This document shows, in pieces, positions 7,184-17,600 of a DNA stretch of 39,109 nucleotides. A program made the translations under genes and the position numbers. Numbering within the stretch: the stretch's first letter is position 1; every line of letters begins with the position of its first letter. Source of the DNA: Bacteroidota bacterium (GTDB taxonomy: Bacteria > Bacteroidota > Bacteroidia > Bacteroidales > Dysgonomonadaceae); the NCBI GenBank assembly GCA_023418255.1, contig JAEZZZ010000012.1:1-39109 (forward strand), given 5' to 3'. The notes beneath the pieces are model-generated. The model was not told the origin of the DNA and ran no database searches. It was given only the letters and a program-made list of their open reading frames with translations.

Positions 7184-9502
7184 TCATTTCCCCTTAGCCT
7201 TTTTCTTTTGAGTCTCTTCAATAATCTTCATGCAGTCATCAAAAGACAACTCTTTCGGCTCCGTTGTTTTAGGAATTTTGTAGTTTTTTTTCTCATAACT
7301 GATGTAGGGACCATAGCGCCCGTTTAGAACTTGCAAAATCGGCTCTTTGTCATCAAATATTTTGATGATTTTCTCTCTATCTTTTTTCTCTTTTGCCTCA
7401 ATCAGTTCGATGGCTTGTTGCGCCGTGATTTCCAATGGATCAATATCTTTGGGTATGGATACGAATACGCCATTGTGTTGAATGTAGGGGCCAAATCTGC
7501 CGATTGCCACTTTCATTTCCTTGTCTCTGAAAAATCCCAGAATACGTGGAAATTTAAACAGCTCCAGTACCTCTTCCAACGTGATGGTTTCGATGGATTG
7601 ATTTTTGCGAAGCGATGCGAACAGCGGCTTCTCCTCCTCTTCGGGAATACCAATCTGAGCCACAGCACCGTATCGTCCAATTTTTACCGACACTTGACGT
7701 CCTGTTTTGGGATCGCTTCCTAACACACGCTCTCCGGCTTTATGTGGTGTACGCAACTGGCTGGTTTCTTCCACAACGGGATGAAACGTTTCATAAAAGT
7801 TGGCAATGGATTGATTCCAATTCTCATTGCCTTCGGCAATTTTATCGAAATCTTTCTCTATTTTCGCGGTAAAATCATAATTGACAACTGTTGGAAAATG
7901 ATCCACTAAAAAATCGGTAACTACCATGCCAACATCGGTTGGCACGAGTTTATTTTTGTCGGCACCGGCAATTTCTTTCTTATTTTCGTCCTTAATTTTA
8001 TCATTTTTCAGCACCAACACATTGTAAGCTCGCTCTTTACCTTCGAGTGTTCTTTTTTCCACATATTCCCTGTTTTGTATGGTAGAAATCGTGGGTGCAT
8101 AGGTAGAAGGACGTCCGATACCAAGTTCTTCCATTTTACGTACCAACGAGGCTTCGGTGTATCGTGGCGGACGTTGCGCGAAGCGCTCCGTAGCGGTTGT
8201 GTTCAGCATATTGAGCTTGTTTCCGGCTTTCATCTCCGGCAATTTATTCTTTTCGGAATCATCGTTTTCATCGTCTGTCCCTTCGGCATAGACGTGCAAG
8301 AACCCGTCAAACTTTATCACTTCACCCGTTGCTACAAATTTTCCTTCCACCCCATCGGCAAAAATGGTGGCAGTAGTTTTTTCCAATTTGGCATCCGCCA
8401 TTTGCGACGCCATGGTGCGCTTCCATATCAGGTCGTAGAGTTGTTTCTCTTGTGCAGTGCCCGTTACCTCGTGTTGGTTGAGATATGTGGGACGAATGGC
8501 TTCGTGCGCTTCTTGCGCGCCTTTGCTGCGTGTTGTGTATCGACGAGATTTTGAATATTTTTCTCCGTAAAGTTCAGTAATTTCATTTTTGGCTGCTCCA
8601 ACGGCAAGCGGTGAAAGATTGACCGAGTCGGTTCTCATGTAGGTTATTTTACCCGACTCATAAAGCCGCTGCGCCACCCTCATGGTCTGCGAAACTGAGA
8701 ATCCAAGTTTGCGCGACGCCTCCTGTTGCAACGTGGATGTTGTAAATGGTGGCGCGGGTGATTTTGTGAGAGGTTTGGTGGTTACATCTTCAACGGTAAA
8801 GTTTGCCGACGCCATCAGTTTGGTAAGAAGTTTCAACGCTTCTTTCTTGGTTTGTACACGTTGGTTGTAGATGGCTTTTATCTCGGTCGTATCTTTGCCC
8901 TCTTTGTTTGTAAAGATGGCGACAATACGATAGGATGAAGAGCTCTTAAAATCTTGAATTTCGCGCTCGCGCTCCACAATCAAGCGCACTGCAACGGATT
9001 GAACACGTCCGGCAGAAAGTGCAGGCTTTATCTTTCGCCACAAAACGGGGGAAAGTTCAAAACCGACAATGCGATCAAGAATACGTCGTGCCTGTTGTGC
9101 GTCCACCAAGTTTTGGTCAATGGCACGCGGGTTTTTTATGGCCTCTTGAATGGCAGTTTTGGTGATTTCGTGAAATACAATTCGCTTCGTGTTCTCTTTT
9201 TTCAACCCAAGCACATCAAACAGATGCCACGAAATAGCTTCTCCTTCGCGGTCTTCATCGGAAGCAAGCCAAACAGTTTCTGCTTTTTTAACCGCGGCTT
9301 TTAGTTCCGAGACAATCTTTTTTTTGTCGGCAGGCACTTCATATATAGGTGCAAAGTTGTTTTCAATATCGATACTGAAGTCTTTCTTTTTTAAATCGCG
9401 AATATGTCCATAGCTGGACATGACATGAAAATCATCTCCAAGAAATTTTTGTATTGTTCGCGCTTTCGCCGGCGACTCTACAATGACCAAGTTTTTTTTC
9501 AT
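7184..9502 (-). CDS. topA: DNA topoisomerase I
   Basis: This 772-residue type IA topoisomerase relaxes negative supercoils. The N-terminal Toprim domain starts NLVIVESPAKART, with Glu9, and has the acidic SDEDREGEA triad at residues 81-89. The active-site tyrosine is Tyr288 in GKITYMRTDS. RVQSVAVRLI and the TSTLQQEA segment are also conserved. The C-terminus lacks the cysteine zinc ribbons of the E. coli enzyme. It has instead three repeats of the GR(Y/F)GPYI type (IGRYGAVAQIG, IGRFGPYIQHNG, NGRYGPYISY), as is usual in Bacteroidetes, and a basic tail. The gene appears to be transcribed alone from a TACTTTTG box at 9548-9555. Confidence 0.96.
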   Translation of the reverse strand: MKKNLVIVESPAKARTIQKFLGDDFHVMSSYGHIRDLKKKDFSIDIENNFAPIYEVPADKKKIVSELKAAVKKAETVWLASDEDREGEAISWHLFDVLGLKKENTKRIVFHEITKTAIQEAIKNPRAIDQNLVDAQQARRILDRIVGFELSPVLWRKIKPALSAGRVQSVAVRLIVEREREIQDFKSSSSYRIVAIFTNKEGKDTTEIKAIYNQRVQTKKEALKLLTKLMASANFTVEDVTTKPLTKSPAPPFTTSTLQQEASRKLGFSVSQTMRVAQRLYESGKITYMRTDSVNLSPLAVGAAKNEITELYGEKYSKSRRYTTRSKGAQEAHEAIRPTYLNQHEVTGTAQEKQLYDLIWKRTMASQMADAKLEKTTATIFADGVEGKFVATGEVIKFDGFLHVYAEGTDDENDDSEKNKLPEMKAGNKLNMLNTTATERFAQRPPRYTEASLVRKMEELGIGRPSTYAPTISTIQNREYVEKRTLEGKERAYNVLVLKNDKIKDENKKEIAGADKNKLVPTDVGMVVTDFLVDHFPTVVNYDFTAKIEKDFDKIAEGNENWNQSIANFYETFHPVVEETSQLRTPHKAGERVLGSDPKTGRQVSVKIGRYGAVAQIGIPEEEEKPLFASLRKNQSIETITLEEVLELFKFPRILGFFRDKEMKVAIGRFGPYIQHNGVFVSIPKDIDPLEITAQQAIELIEAKEKKDREKIIKIFDDKEPILQVLNGRYGPYISYEKKNYKIPKTTEPKELSFDDCMKIIEETQKKKAKGK

Positions 9503-9547
9503 TTCGTTATTTCTTATTTATGCATGGATTGCAAATCTTTTCGAGTG

Positions 9548-9555
9548 CAAAAGTA
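9548..9555 (-). promoter_or_regulatory. putative -7 box of topA
   Basis: TACTTTTG on the minus strand fits TAnnTTTG, 45 bases before the topA start. No clear upstream TTG is seen. Confidence 0.4.
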
Positions 9556-9614
9556 GTAATTTTTATAAGGAACAGCGAATTTTTAAGATTTTCTTGTTTT
9601 TTCACGCTTCTTTT

Positions 9615-10214
9615 TTACGTTTTTTCAGCCTTCACCCCATGAATGGATGAAAGCATATCCATGAGTTTTATTGATTGTGAACGACGTATTCGAAGGTTTA
9701 TTTGGCAATCTTCCTTAAAGTCTTGTTCCCATTTTATTTCTTCAAACTGTTTCAAGACGCGCATCACATCGTTAAGCAGTGGATATTGAAAATGAAGATG
9801 GATGATGTCGTCCACCGTTTTTTCGATAATATCGGCATGGGAAATGGCATCGGCGGCGGCCTCTTTATAGGCTTTTATTAATCCCCCGGTGCCGAGAAGT
9901 GTACCGCCAAAATAGCGAATGACGATGATTAAAACATCCGTAAGCTCCGACGAATTTATTTGTCCAAGAATAGGACGTCCTGCCGTTCCTGACGGTTCTC
10001 CATCGTCGTTGGCACGAAAGTTTTCACGCTCCCACCCTAGCATATAAGCCCAACAGACATGACGCGCGTCATAATATTTTTTTCGATGGGCATCCACAAT
10101 TTCTTTCACCTCTTCGGGCGAAGTAACGGGAAAAGCAAAGGAGATAAATTTACTCTTTTTTTCAGTAATATATCCCTCAGCCACTGCCGCTATGGTTTTA
10201 TACCTATCATTCAT
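9615..10214 (-). CDS. YigZ/IMPACT family protein (UPF0029)
   Basis: This 199-residue protein has the UPF0029/Impact N-terminal domain. It shows KKSKFISFAFPV, then the family signature with HVCWAYMLG, then NDDGEPSGTAGRPILGQ and VIRYFGGTLLGTGGLIKAY. A C-terminal ferredoxin-like DUF1949 domain follows (QYPLLNDVMRVLKQF). Eukaryotic IMPACT relatives bind the translation regulator GCN1. The bacterial role is not settled. It lies 83 bp downstream of the GH16 gene on the same strand and may share its transcript. Confidence 0.88.
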   Translation of the reverse strand: MNDRYKTIAAVAEGYITEKKSKFISFAFPVTSPEEVKEIVDAHRKKYYDARHVCWAYMLGWERENFRANDDGEPSGTAGRPILGQINSSELTDVLIIVIRYFGGTLLGTGGLIKAYKEAAADAISHADIIEKTVDDIIHLHFQYPLLNDVMRVLKQFEEIKWEQDFKEDCQINLRIRRSQSIKLMDMLSSIHGVKAEKT

Positions 10215-10297
10215 CTGAAAATATCGCTTTTCTTTTCATCTGTTTATACCCTTTATTTTTGTTTACCTATGAACAAATCTTAGCACATGCGATGCAA

Positions 10298-11125
10298 CTA
10301 CTCTTCGTTGAGTTCATAAAAACGCACCCAATCAACATGCATCTCCACAGGCAACTCTTTGGCATCCACGCCTCCTACCCATGAACCGCCAAGCTGCATG
10401 TCGATGAGAAGATAAAACGAATGATCGGAAAAAGGGAATTGCCCCTCTTTATCGGTTTTTATGCGCGGATAGGTGTGCGTGCGCCTTCCATTGACCAAAA
10501 ACACCAAGCTGTCAGGATATTTTTCTACGCCGTATACATTGTATTCATTGGGATTTAGATTTACAATGGTACCGGAGACCGGATTGTCCTTAATGCCCAA
10601 ATTTAATGTGTAAGGTGTGTGAATGGTTTGATACACACGATTTTCGTAATTCAATCGCTCCATGATGTCGATTTCGCCACCAAGCGGATATTTTGCATTT
10701 TCGGGAAGCATCCAAATGGCAGGCCACGCTCCGGTTGCCGGATTTAACTTAGCGCGAATCTCAACGCGCCCATTTCCAAACACCTTCTTATCTTTGGTGT
10801 AAACCCCGCCTGTAAGATAGGTGGCTGTATCCGCAGCTTCCAATGTGTTCTCCATTCCGCGCAAAATAAGTTTGCCATCTTCAATTGCAAACAGTGTGTC
10901 GTGAGAGCTCATAAAGTTGTTCCAATCGCTTTTGCCACGAGGTATTTTTGACCACACCGACAAATCCAACACGTCGCTGTCAAAATTCTCTTCCCACACA
11001 AGTTTCCACTCTTTGCTTTTTAAATCGGATTGCGATTTTTCCACACACGAAGATGCAACAACAATCATCAGAGCTAAACTCCCAAATAAAAAAAGTTTAT
11101 TCATTTTTCTGTCTTGAGATCTCAT
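10298..11125 (-). CDS. glycoside hydrolase family 16 lipoprotein (beta-glucanase-like)
   Basis: This protein has 275 residues from the ATG at 11123-11125. That start is preferred over an internal ATG seven codons later because an AAGGAGGT-type ribosome site lies 7 bases before it. The signal peptide ends in a lipobox VVASSC (Cys27), so it is a surface or periplasmic lipoprotein. The GH16 catalytic signature GGEIDIMERL is at residues 150-159, with Glu151 as nucleophile, Asp153, and Glu156 as acid/base. Supporting motifs are GRVEIRAKL, GAWPAIWMLP and the C-terminal MHVDWVRFYEL. GH16 enzymes cleave beta-1,3 or beta-1,3-1,4 glucans and related polymers. No SusC/SusD genes are nearby, so the exact substrate is open. 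Confidence 0.9.
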   Translation of the reverse strand: MRSQDRKMNKLFLFGSLALMIVVASSCVEKSQSDLKSKEWKLVWEENFDSDVLDLSVWSKIPRGKSDWNNFMSSHDTLFAIEDGKLILRGMENTLEAADTATYLTGGVYTKDKKVFGNGRVEIRAKLNPATGAWPAIWMLPENAKYPLGGEIDIMERLNYENRVYQTIHTPYTLNLGIKDNPVSGTIVNLNPNEYNVYGVEKYPDSLVFLVNGRRTHTYPRIKTDKEGQFPFSDHSFYLLIDMQLGGSWVGGVDAKELPVEMHVDWVRFYELNEE

Positions 11126-11131
11126 AATTAC

Positions 11132-11140
11132 TACCTCCTT
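11132..11140 (-). promoter_or_regulatory. unusually strong Shine-Dalgarno site of the GH16 gene
   Basis: The minus strand reads AAGGAGGTA seven bases before the ATG at 11125. Most genes in this window lack any such site, as expected for Bacteroidetes. This site decides the start codon. Confidence 0.6.
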
Positions 11141-11174
11141 ATATTAATAGCTGTAAAACGTTTTTTCTATTTTG

Positions 11175-11208
11175 CAAATTTACCCATTTTACGGCAAATT
11201 ATAAACAA
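11175..11208 (-). promoter_or_regulatory. putative GH16 promoter
   Basis: TAAATTTG (11175-11182) on the minus strand fits the -7 box. A TTG at 11206-11208 lies 23 bases upstream, slightly wide. The divergent TetR-type promoter starts about 100 bases away. Confidence 0.4.
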
Positions 11209-11300
11209 CCGGAAAACGAACATGTAATTCACATATTGTGCATACTATAAGTATTAACATTATTTAACCCCGATTTTTCTCATCCTAATCTTTTTCATTA

Positions 11301-11345
11301 TACTTTTGCGACCGGAACATTCGAACAATTTAATAAAACGTTCTA
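11301..11345 (+). promoter_or_regulatory. promoter and possible operator of the efflux operon
   Basis: TACTTTTG at 11301-11308 fits the Bacteroidetes -7 box. Downstream, GAACATT (11315-11321) and AACGTTC (11338-11344) form an interrupted inverted repeat with one mismatch, between the box and the start codon. A TetR-type repressor would typically bind such a site to autoregulate. The operator role is inferred from position. Confidence 0.4.
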
Positions 11346-11348
11346 AAA

Positions 11349-11951
11349 TTGGAAACAACAGATCACATAGCTGACATAAAAGACAGCATCATTGAAAAAG
11401 CATCAAGCTTATTCCGTCGTTACGGCTTCAAAAAAACGACAATGGATGATATCGCCTCATCAATGAGTAAAAAGAAAAGCTCACTTTACTACTATTTTGC
11501 GAACAAAGAAGATGTATTTAAAGCAGTAGTCGAGAAAGAAGCCCATTCGATGGGCGAAGCACTTCGGGCAAAAATCGCACAGGAAAAGACCCCTGAAAAT
11601 ATGCTTAAAGCATATCTTCTGGAGCGCACACGTCAGTTTAAAGACAAAGCCAACTACTATGCCGCTCTTCGTTCTGATTATCTATCGAACTTGGCATTTG
11701 TCGAAAAAATTCGCGAAAAATACGACAACAACGAAAAGCAAATCATTCAACAGATTCTCGAAAAAGGCATCGAAGAAAAACGATTTGAGATAGAAAATCC
11801 ATCGTTGGCTGCTTCGGCTCTTGTTTCCATTCTGAAAGGATTTGAGGTATCGCTTATTCTGCATGATGAGGAAAACGCGGAGGTAACGGACGAGCAAGCA
11901 GATTATTTGATAAAAATACTCTTTTACGGTATCGCAAAAAACGATAATTAA
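11349..11951 (+). CDS. TetR/AcrR family transcriptional regulator
   Basis: This 200-residue protein has an N-terminal TetR helix-turn-helix: IIEKASSLFRRYGFKKTTMD, then DIASSMSKKKSSLYYYFANK, with a variable C-terminal ligand domain. The only workable start is TTG at 11349. An in-frame stop lies at 11334-11336, and the next ATG is inside the DNA-binding domain. It is the first gene of an operon with an outer membrane channel, a fusion protein and an RND pump (23-bp gap to the next gene). It is therefore likely to repress this pump operon and respond to a pump substrate. Confidence 0.88.
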   Translation: METTDHIADIKDSIIEKASSLFRRYGFKKTTMDDIASSMSKKKSSLYYYFANKEDVFKAVVEKEAHSMGEALRAKIAQEKTPENMLKAYLLERTRQFKDKANYYAALRSDYLSNLAFVEKIREKYDNNEKQIIQQILEKGIEEKRFEIENPSLAASALVSILKGFEVSLILHDEENAEVTDEQADYLIKILFYGIAKNDN

Positions 11952-11974
11952 TAACAACAAATAAAGGTCAAATT

Positions 11975-13513
11975 ATGAACAGCAACATATTACTAAAACG
12001 AAGAATACATTTTACCCTAATAGGAATTCTTGTCAGCCTTCTCATAGCACCATCCTTGCGCGCTCAACAATCGCTAAGTTTAGACGAGTGTCGAAAAAAG
12101 GCATTGCAACACAATCATCGTGTGATTATTGCTTCGGAAGCCGCGCAGGCCGCCAACGATATAAAAAAGTCGGCATTCACGCAGTTTTTACCCGACGTTC
12201 GATTCAATGGAGGATATCTGCACACAAATAAAAATTGGAATCTTTTCCAAAACGACATGTTTTTGCCGATAGTGCCATTTCAGACGATTGATCCACAAAC
12301 AGGACAGTTCAACAAGCAAGTGTTGCAAGATCCCGCCTTGGCAATGAAAACACTCGCCATCAATCCCCAAACAGGACAACCCATAATGGACGCTAACGGA
12401 AATCCGGTGTTTCAACAATATGCTCTATTGCCGGCAGAAAAGTTAAAACTTGATCGTCGCGATTTTTATTTTGCCAAGTTCTCGGTTACACAACCTATAT
12501 TCACAGGATTTAAAATTGTAGAAACCAATAACATTGCACGATTCACCAAAGAAATTGCCAATGAAAAAATACGCCTGACAAAAGCAGAGCTTCTCTATCA
12601 AACAGATGAGGCATATTGGCGTGTGATATCGCTAGAAGAAAAGGTAAAATTAGCCACTTCGTACGAAAAACTGCTTGATCAATTGGTGAGCGATTTAACA
12701 AACATCTACGAAGAGGGAATGATTACACGCAACGATTTGCTAAAAGCAAAAGTAAAACAAAACGAAGCGAAGTTAAAACTTTTGAAGGCCCGGAATGGAT
12801 TAAAACTATCGCGCATGGCATTGGCTCAAATCATTGGCAGCACGACAAGCGATATCCATCTTGCAGACAATATTGACGAAGAACAAGCAAACGAAATGTT
12901 ATTCGATCTCGCCGGAACAACGCCATACAACATCGAAAATCGTGCAGAAATAAGCATGTTGAAACAAAAGGTTGCCATTGCACAATCAACGGAGGCGCTT
13001 TCTCGTTCTCGATTTATGCCCAACATTGCCCTCACGGGCGGATATGGATGGCTCAACCCCAATCCCTACAACGGATTAAAGAAGGAGTTCGGCGGCGATT
13101 GGAACATCGGAGTTGTGGTATCGATGCCCATCTTTCATTGGGGCGACCGCGTGCACACACTAAATGCCGCCAAACGACAACATCAAATAGCACAGCACGA
13201 ACTGGAAGAAGCCAAAGAGAAAATCAATCTGCAAATCCAACAAGCATGGTTTCGATACGATGAGGCAGCCAAAAAGATGGAACTAACCCAATCATCAAAA
13301 CAACAAGCAGAAGAAAACATGCAATATGCCAAAGAGAATCTCTCGCAAGGCATGGGGAAACTTACCGATTTGTTAGAGGCGCAGTTAGAATGGGAAAAGG
13401 CAAGCAGTGAACACATTGATGCCATCATCGAAACAAAAATAACAAAATCGGAACTGGATAAAGCCACCGGCACCATTTATCATTATGCGGAAAAATATGC
13501 GACAGACAACTAA
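11975..13513 (+). CDS. TolC-family outer membrane efflux channel
   Basis: This 512-residue protein has a signal peptide (basic MNSNILLKRRIHF followed by a hydrophobic stretch ending in SLRAQQ). It has two TolC-type halves of long alpha-helical barrel segments, each with regular heptads (for example residues 205-290 and 410-500). An N-terminal SLDECRKKALQHNHRV and FLPDVRFNGGY are typical of OEP proteins. An insert near residues 90-150, rich in Q, P and N, with two similar PQTGQ stretches (DPQTGQF and NPQTGQP), is probably an extracellular loop. It would form the outer membrane exit duct for the following fusion protein and RND pump, whose gene order is the same as in other Bacteroidetes efflux operons. 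Confidence 0.92.
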   Translation: MNSNILLKRRIHFTLIGILVSLLIAPSLRAQQSLSLDECRKKALQHNHRVIIASEAAQAANDIKKSAFTQFLPDVRFNGGYLHTNKNWNLFQNDMFLPIVPFQTIDPQTGQFNKQVLQDPALAMKTLAINPQTGQPIMDANGNPVFQQYALLPAEKLKLDRRDFYFAKFSVTQPIFTGFKIVETNNIARFTKEIANEKIRLTKAELLYQTDEAYWRVISLEEKVKLATSYEKLLDQLVSDLTNIYEEGMITRNDLLKAKVKQNEAKLKLLKARNGLKLSRMALAQIIGSTTSDIHLADNIDEEQANEMLFDLAGTTPYNIENRAEISMLKQKVAIAQSTEALSRSRFMPNIALTGGYGWLNPNPYNGLKKEFGGDWNIGVVVSMPIFHWGDRVHTLNAAKRQHQIAQHELEEAKEKINLQIQQAWFRYDEAAKKMELTQSSKQQAEENMQYAKENLSQGMGKLTDLLEAQLEWEKASSEHIDAIIETKITKSELDKATGTIYHYAEKYATDN

Positions 13514-13541
13514 AATCATCAACAAACAGAAACGAAAAAAA

Positions 13542-14591
13542 ATGAAAAAAGAAACCCTCATAGCACTATTCCTCTTATGCATCGGAGGCGTAGCCTGCAC
13601 AAACAAAAGCGAAGAAAAAACATCACAGCAAGAGGCAACCACAAAAGTCACAACATGCGTTGCCCAAGAGATGGAATATACGCCCAAACTTTCGTTTACA
13701 GGAACGGCAGAAGCCAACCGGGAAGTCAATCTGGCATCAACCATTCCCGGAAAAGTAGAAAAAATGTATTACAGAAAAGGCGACTTTGTGCCCAAAGGCT
13801 CGAAAATAGCCACTCTTTCAGAAGAGATGCTCATACAGGCACAAGTTGAATACAACACACTAAAAAAAGACTACGAACGCCTAAGTCGTTTAAAAGAAAA
13901 AGGAAGCATCAGCATCATGGATTTCGATCATCTCGAAGCTAAATATGAAGCATCACGAGCCAAAGTGGACATGTTGCAAAAAAACACCACCATCGTAGCA
14001 CCTTTCAGTGGCGTTTTGGTTGATATTATGGTGCAAGAAGGCGAGCATTTCTCTTTTGTGCCCTCAGTAAACAGCGACCTAAAAGTGAAAAGTGGCATTG
14101 TAACGCTTATGCAACTCAATCCGCTGAAAATAAAAATTGAAGTAAACGAAAAGCAACTGCCACTCATCCACAAAGGAAATGGCGTAGAAGTTGTTTTCGA
14201 TGCCTACCCACAAGAGAAAATAAAAGGAAAGATAAGCGCCGTTTCACCCGTTTTGTCCACCACATCGCGCACCACAACCGTAGAGTTGGAAGTGCCAAAC
14301 ACACACAACAAGTTCAAACCCGGAATGTTTTGCCGAGTAATGCTCAATTTGTCGCCCACAAAAGCAGTATTTGTCCCACTAAATGCCATTTATAGACAAT
14401 CCGGCACTGGCAACAACTTTGTCTTCACATTGAACAACGACAACACCGTAAAACGGGTTGCCGTTACGCAACAAGATGTTGTCGGCGACCTCGTACATCT
14501 CCCCGAACTGTCAGCCGGAGACGTTGTTGTCGTAAACGGCAAAAACAAGCTTAACGACAATGCCCCCGTCGAAGTCGTCAATCACAAATAG
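13542..14591 (+). CDS. RND efflux periplasmic adaptor (membrane fusion lipoprotein)
   Basis: The start at 13542 (MKKETLIALFLLCIGGVAC) gives 349 residues with a lipoprotein signal. An upstream in-frame ATG would add 19 basic residues overlapping the tolC-like gene and is disfavoured. The HlyD/AcrA architecture is visible: a biotinyl-lipoyl half (EANREVNLASTIPGKVEKMY), a helical hairpin around residues 95-155, the second lipoyl half (TTIVAPFSGVLVDIMVQEGE), a beta-barrel domain, and a membrane-proximal domain (VFVPLNAIYRQSGTGNNFVF). It links the inner membrane RND pump to the outer membrane channel encoded on either side. Confidence 0.93.
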   Translation: MKKETLIALFLLCIGGVACTNKSEEKTSQQEATTKVTTCVAQEMEYTPKLSFTGTAEANREVNLASTIPGKVEKMYYRKGDFVPKGSKIATLSEEMLIQAQVEYNTLKKDYERLSRLKEKGSISIMDFDHLEAKYEASRAKVDMLQKNTTIVAPFSGVLVDIMVQEGEHFSFVPSVNSDLKVKSGIVTLMQLNPLKIKIEVNEKQLPLIHKGNGVEVVFDAYPQEKIKGKISAVSPVLSTTSRTTTVELEVPNTHNKFKPGMFCRVMLNLSPTKAVFVPLNAIYRQSGTGNNFVFTLNNDNTVKRVAVTQQDVVGDLVHLPELSAGDVVVVNGKNKLNDNAPVEVVNHK

Positions 14592-14653
14592 CAACTAATC
14601 CTTATAACATAAACCCCCATTCGCATGAATGCGATTACAAAATAAGAAATAAT

Positions 14654-17600
14654 ATGAAATTACCCGAGTTTGGAGTAAAAAGACCCATTGCCACAGCGAT
14701 GTTGTTCATTGCCATCATCATGATTGGATTGGTCTCTCTCAAGATATTACCATTAGACATCATGCCGGAAATGGAGTTTCCGTCGCTCACCGTGATAACG
14801 GTGTATCCCGGAGCTTCGGCAAATGAAGTGGAAGAGCAGGTTACCAAACCGTTAGAAACGGTTTTGTCGGCAGCCGAGCATTTGAAAGAGATTACATCTT
14901 CGTCAAAAGAAAACGTATCGTTCATAAAAATGCGCTACGACTGGGGCAACGACGTAACCTCGGCAGCTAACAACGCGCGTGACTTGATGGAATTGGCAAA
15001 AAGCCGACTCCCCGCCGGAGCACATACACCTGTTATTTATAAAATCAACTCGTCTATGATGCCTATTCTGACTTACGGCGTCAACGCACAAGAGAGTTAC
15101 GCCGGGATTGAGCACATTTTGGAAGATAAAATCGCCTCGCCACTAAAAAAAATCGACGGCGTGGGCACCATCATCTATTTAGGCTATCCTGACCGCGAAA
15201 TCCAAGTCAGCGTAAATCCCGAGCAATTGGCAGCTTATCGTCTTTCGGTACAACAAATTGCAACAATACTGAAAGCAGAAAACATAAGCATTCCCGGAGG
15301 AAACATAAAAGTGGGTGTATATGATTTTTCGGTACGCGTGCCCGGAAAATTTGATTCCGTGGAACAAATAAAAAACACCGTTATCACGGCCATTGGCGGA
15401 AAAGTGATCCGCCTGCGCGACGTTGCACAGGTGAACGATTCGTTTGCGGAAACCGAGTCGTTTGCGCGAAATCACAAAGGCAGAGGCGTAGCACTCATGG
15501 TTCAAAAACAGTCCGGCACCAATACGTTGGAAGTTGTAAACGCCGTTCGAGCAAAAATGAAAGAACTGGAAAAAGAACTTCCTGCCGACATGGAGTTCCA
15601 TGAGATTATAAGTACCGACGAAATCATTACCGAATCGGTTAGCAACCTCAGTTCAAGCATTTGGTACGCGCTTGTATTTGTTACACTGGTTGTGCTTTTC
15701 TTCTTGAGAGAATGGAAATCGAGCCTTATCATCTTCATCGTGATGCCCGTGTCGCTAATAAGCGCATTCATCACCATGTATATATTGAACTACTCCATCA
15801 ACATCTTTTCGTTGATGTCGTTGGTTATCGCCATTGGGATGGTGGTGGATAATGCCATTGTGGTATTGGAAAATATTACGCAACACATCGAAAAAGGGTC
15901 AAAACCAAAACAAGCCGCCATCTTTGGAACATCTGAAATGGGAATGGCAATCGCCGCATCCACGGCCACGACCTTGGTTATTTTCTTGCCCATGCTCTTC
16001 ATGGGCGGAATTGTAGGGATTATGTTTAAGCAATTGGCTGTAATCACATCCGTATGTCTTATCATGTCGCTGTTCGCGGCCCTTACACTCACCCCAATGC
16101 TCTCCTCACGATTGTTGAAACCAATTACCAAAGAAGGCAAGAAACGAAGCAGGTTTTATCGTGCCAGCGAAAAGATATTTGTGAAAGTCGAAAATGGATA
16201 TCGAACGGTATTGGCATGGGCCGTATTTCATAAAAAAATCACATTAACGGCTGCCGTATTGATATTCGTGGTTACCATCTTCTTGGGTCGACAAATCGGG
16301 ACAGACTATATCCCGGATTTTGATGCAGGAGACATAACCGTGATGTTCGAAACCGAGGTGGGAACAAGCGCGAACGTTACCGATAGCATCGCGCAACAAA
16401 TCCTCGACATTGTACGCGAAGAGGTACACGAATTAACACCGGGAGGCCTCGCTGCCGTTTCGGGACAAACTAAAGACGGCGCATTAACAACCGTAGGATT
16501 TAGCGAGGGAAAAAATGTGGGAACCGTTATTTGCCACCTCAGCCTGCCAAATGAGCGCGCCCGTTCTGCCAAAGAGATTGGCGACGCGTTGGAAAAGCGG
16601 ATAGAAAAAATTCCGGAGATTGAGAAACTAAGAATACAGGCGGGAAGTATTTTGTCCATGGCAATTACGGGAAATCAACGTCCCATTGAAATGCATGTAT
16701 CGGGGAAAGATTTCGAAAAAATCAACAACACGGCACGTTTACTACAACAAAAGATGAAAGAGAGCGGAGCATTTTCAGGGGTGGAAACATCCATCGACAG
16801 AGGAAAATTGGAAGTACAGATCGAGGTTGACAAAGACAAAGCATCACAAATGGCATTGAACACATCGCTTATCGGCATGCAGATTCGCCAAAACCTGTAT
16901 GGTACCGACGCGGGAGATTTTACCGAGCAGGGAAACGACTATTCGATCCGAATACAATACAGCCCGGAATATCGAAACGATATCGAGAAGCTCAACCAAA
17001 TGCGCATCACCAACCTTTTGGGACAGCAAATCCCGCTTTCTACCGTTGCCGACATATCCGAAAGTTTTGGATTGAACGAAATACAACACCGGTCGCAACA
17101 GCGATTTGTGATGACAAGTGCCGAACTGAACAATGTTTCCTTAGGCGAAGGACATCACATTGCGCGGCAAATTCTCAACGAAACCGAGATCCCCGAAGGC
17201 GTCGAAGTTACCATTGGTGGACATGTGACGGAACAAGGACAATCGTTCGACGATTTATATTTAATCCTCTTTCTTGGCATTGCATTGGTTTATATGGTTA
17301 TGGCGGCACAATTTGAGTCGTTCAAAGACCCGTTCATCATTCTATTTGCCATTCCATTTACCATTGTGGGTGTTATTTGGGGTTTCTTCCTCACCGGACT
17401 CACATTGAGCATCACCACCTTCATCGGCATCATCATGCTGGTGGGCATCGTGGTGAACAATGGTATCGTGCTGGTGGACTATACCAATATGTTGCGCAAA
17501 CGAAACTACTTATTGCGCGACGCCATCATGGAAGCCGGACGGTCACGCTTGCGACCCGTATTGATGACAACATTTACCACCATTCTGGGCATGTTGCCCA

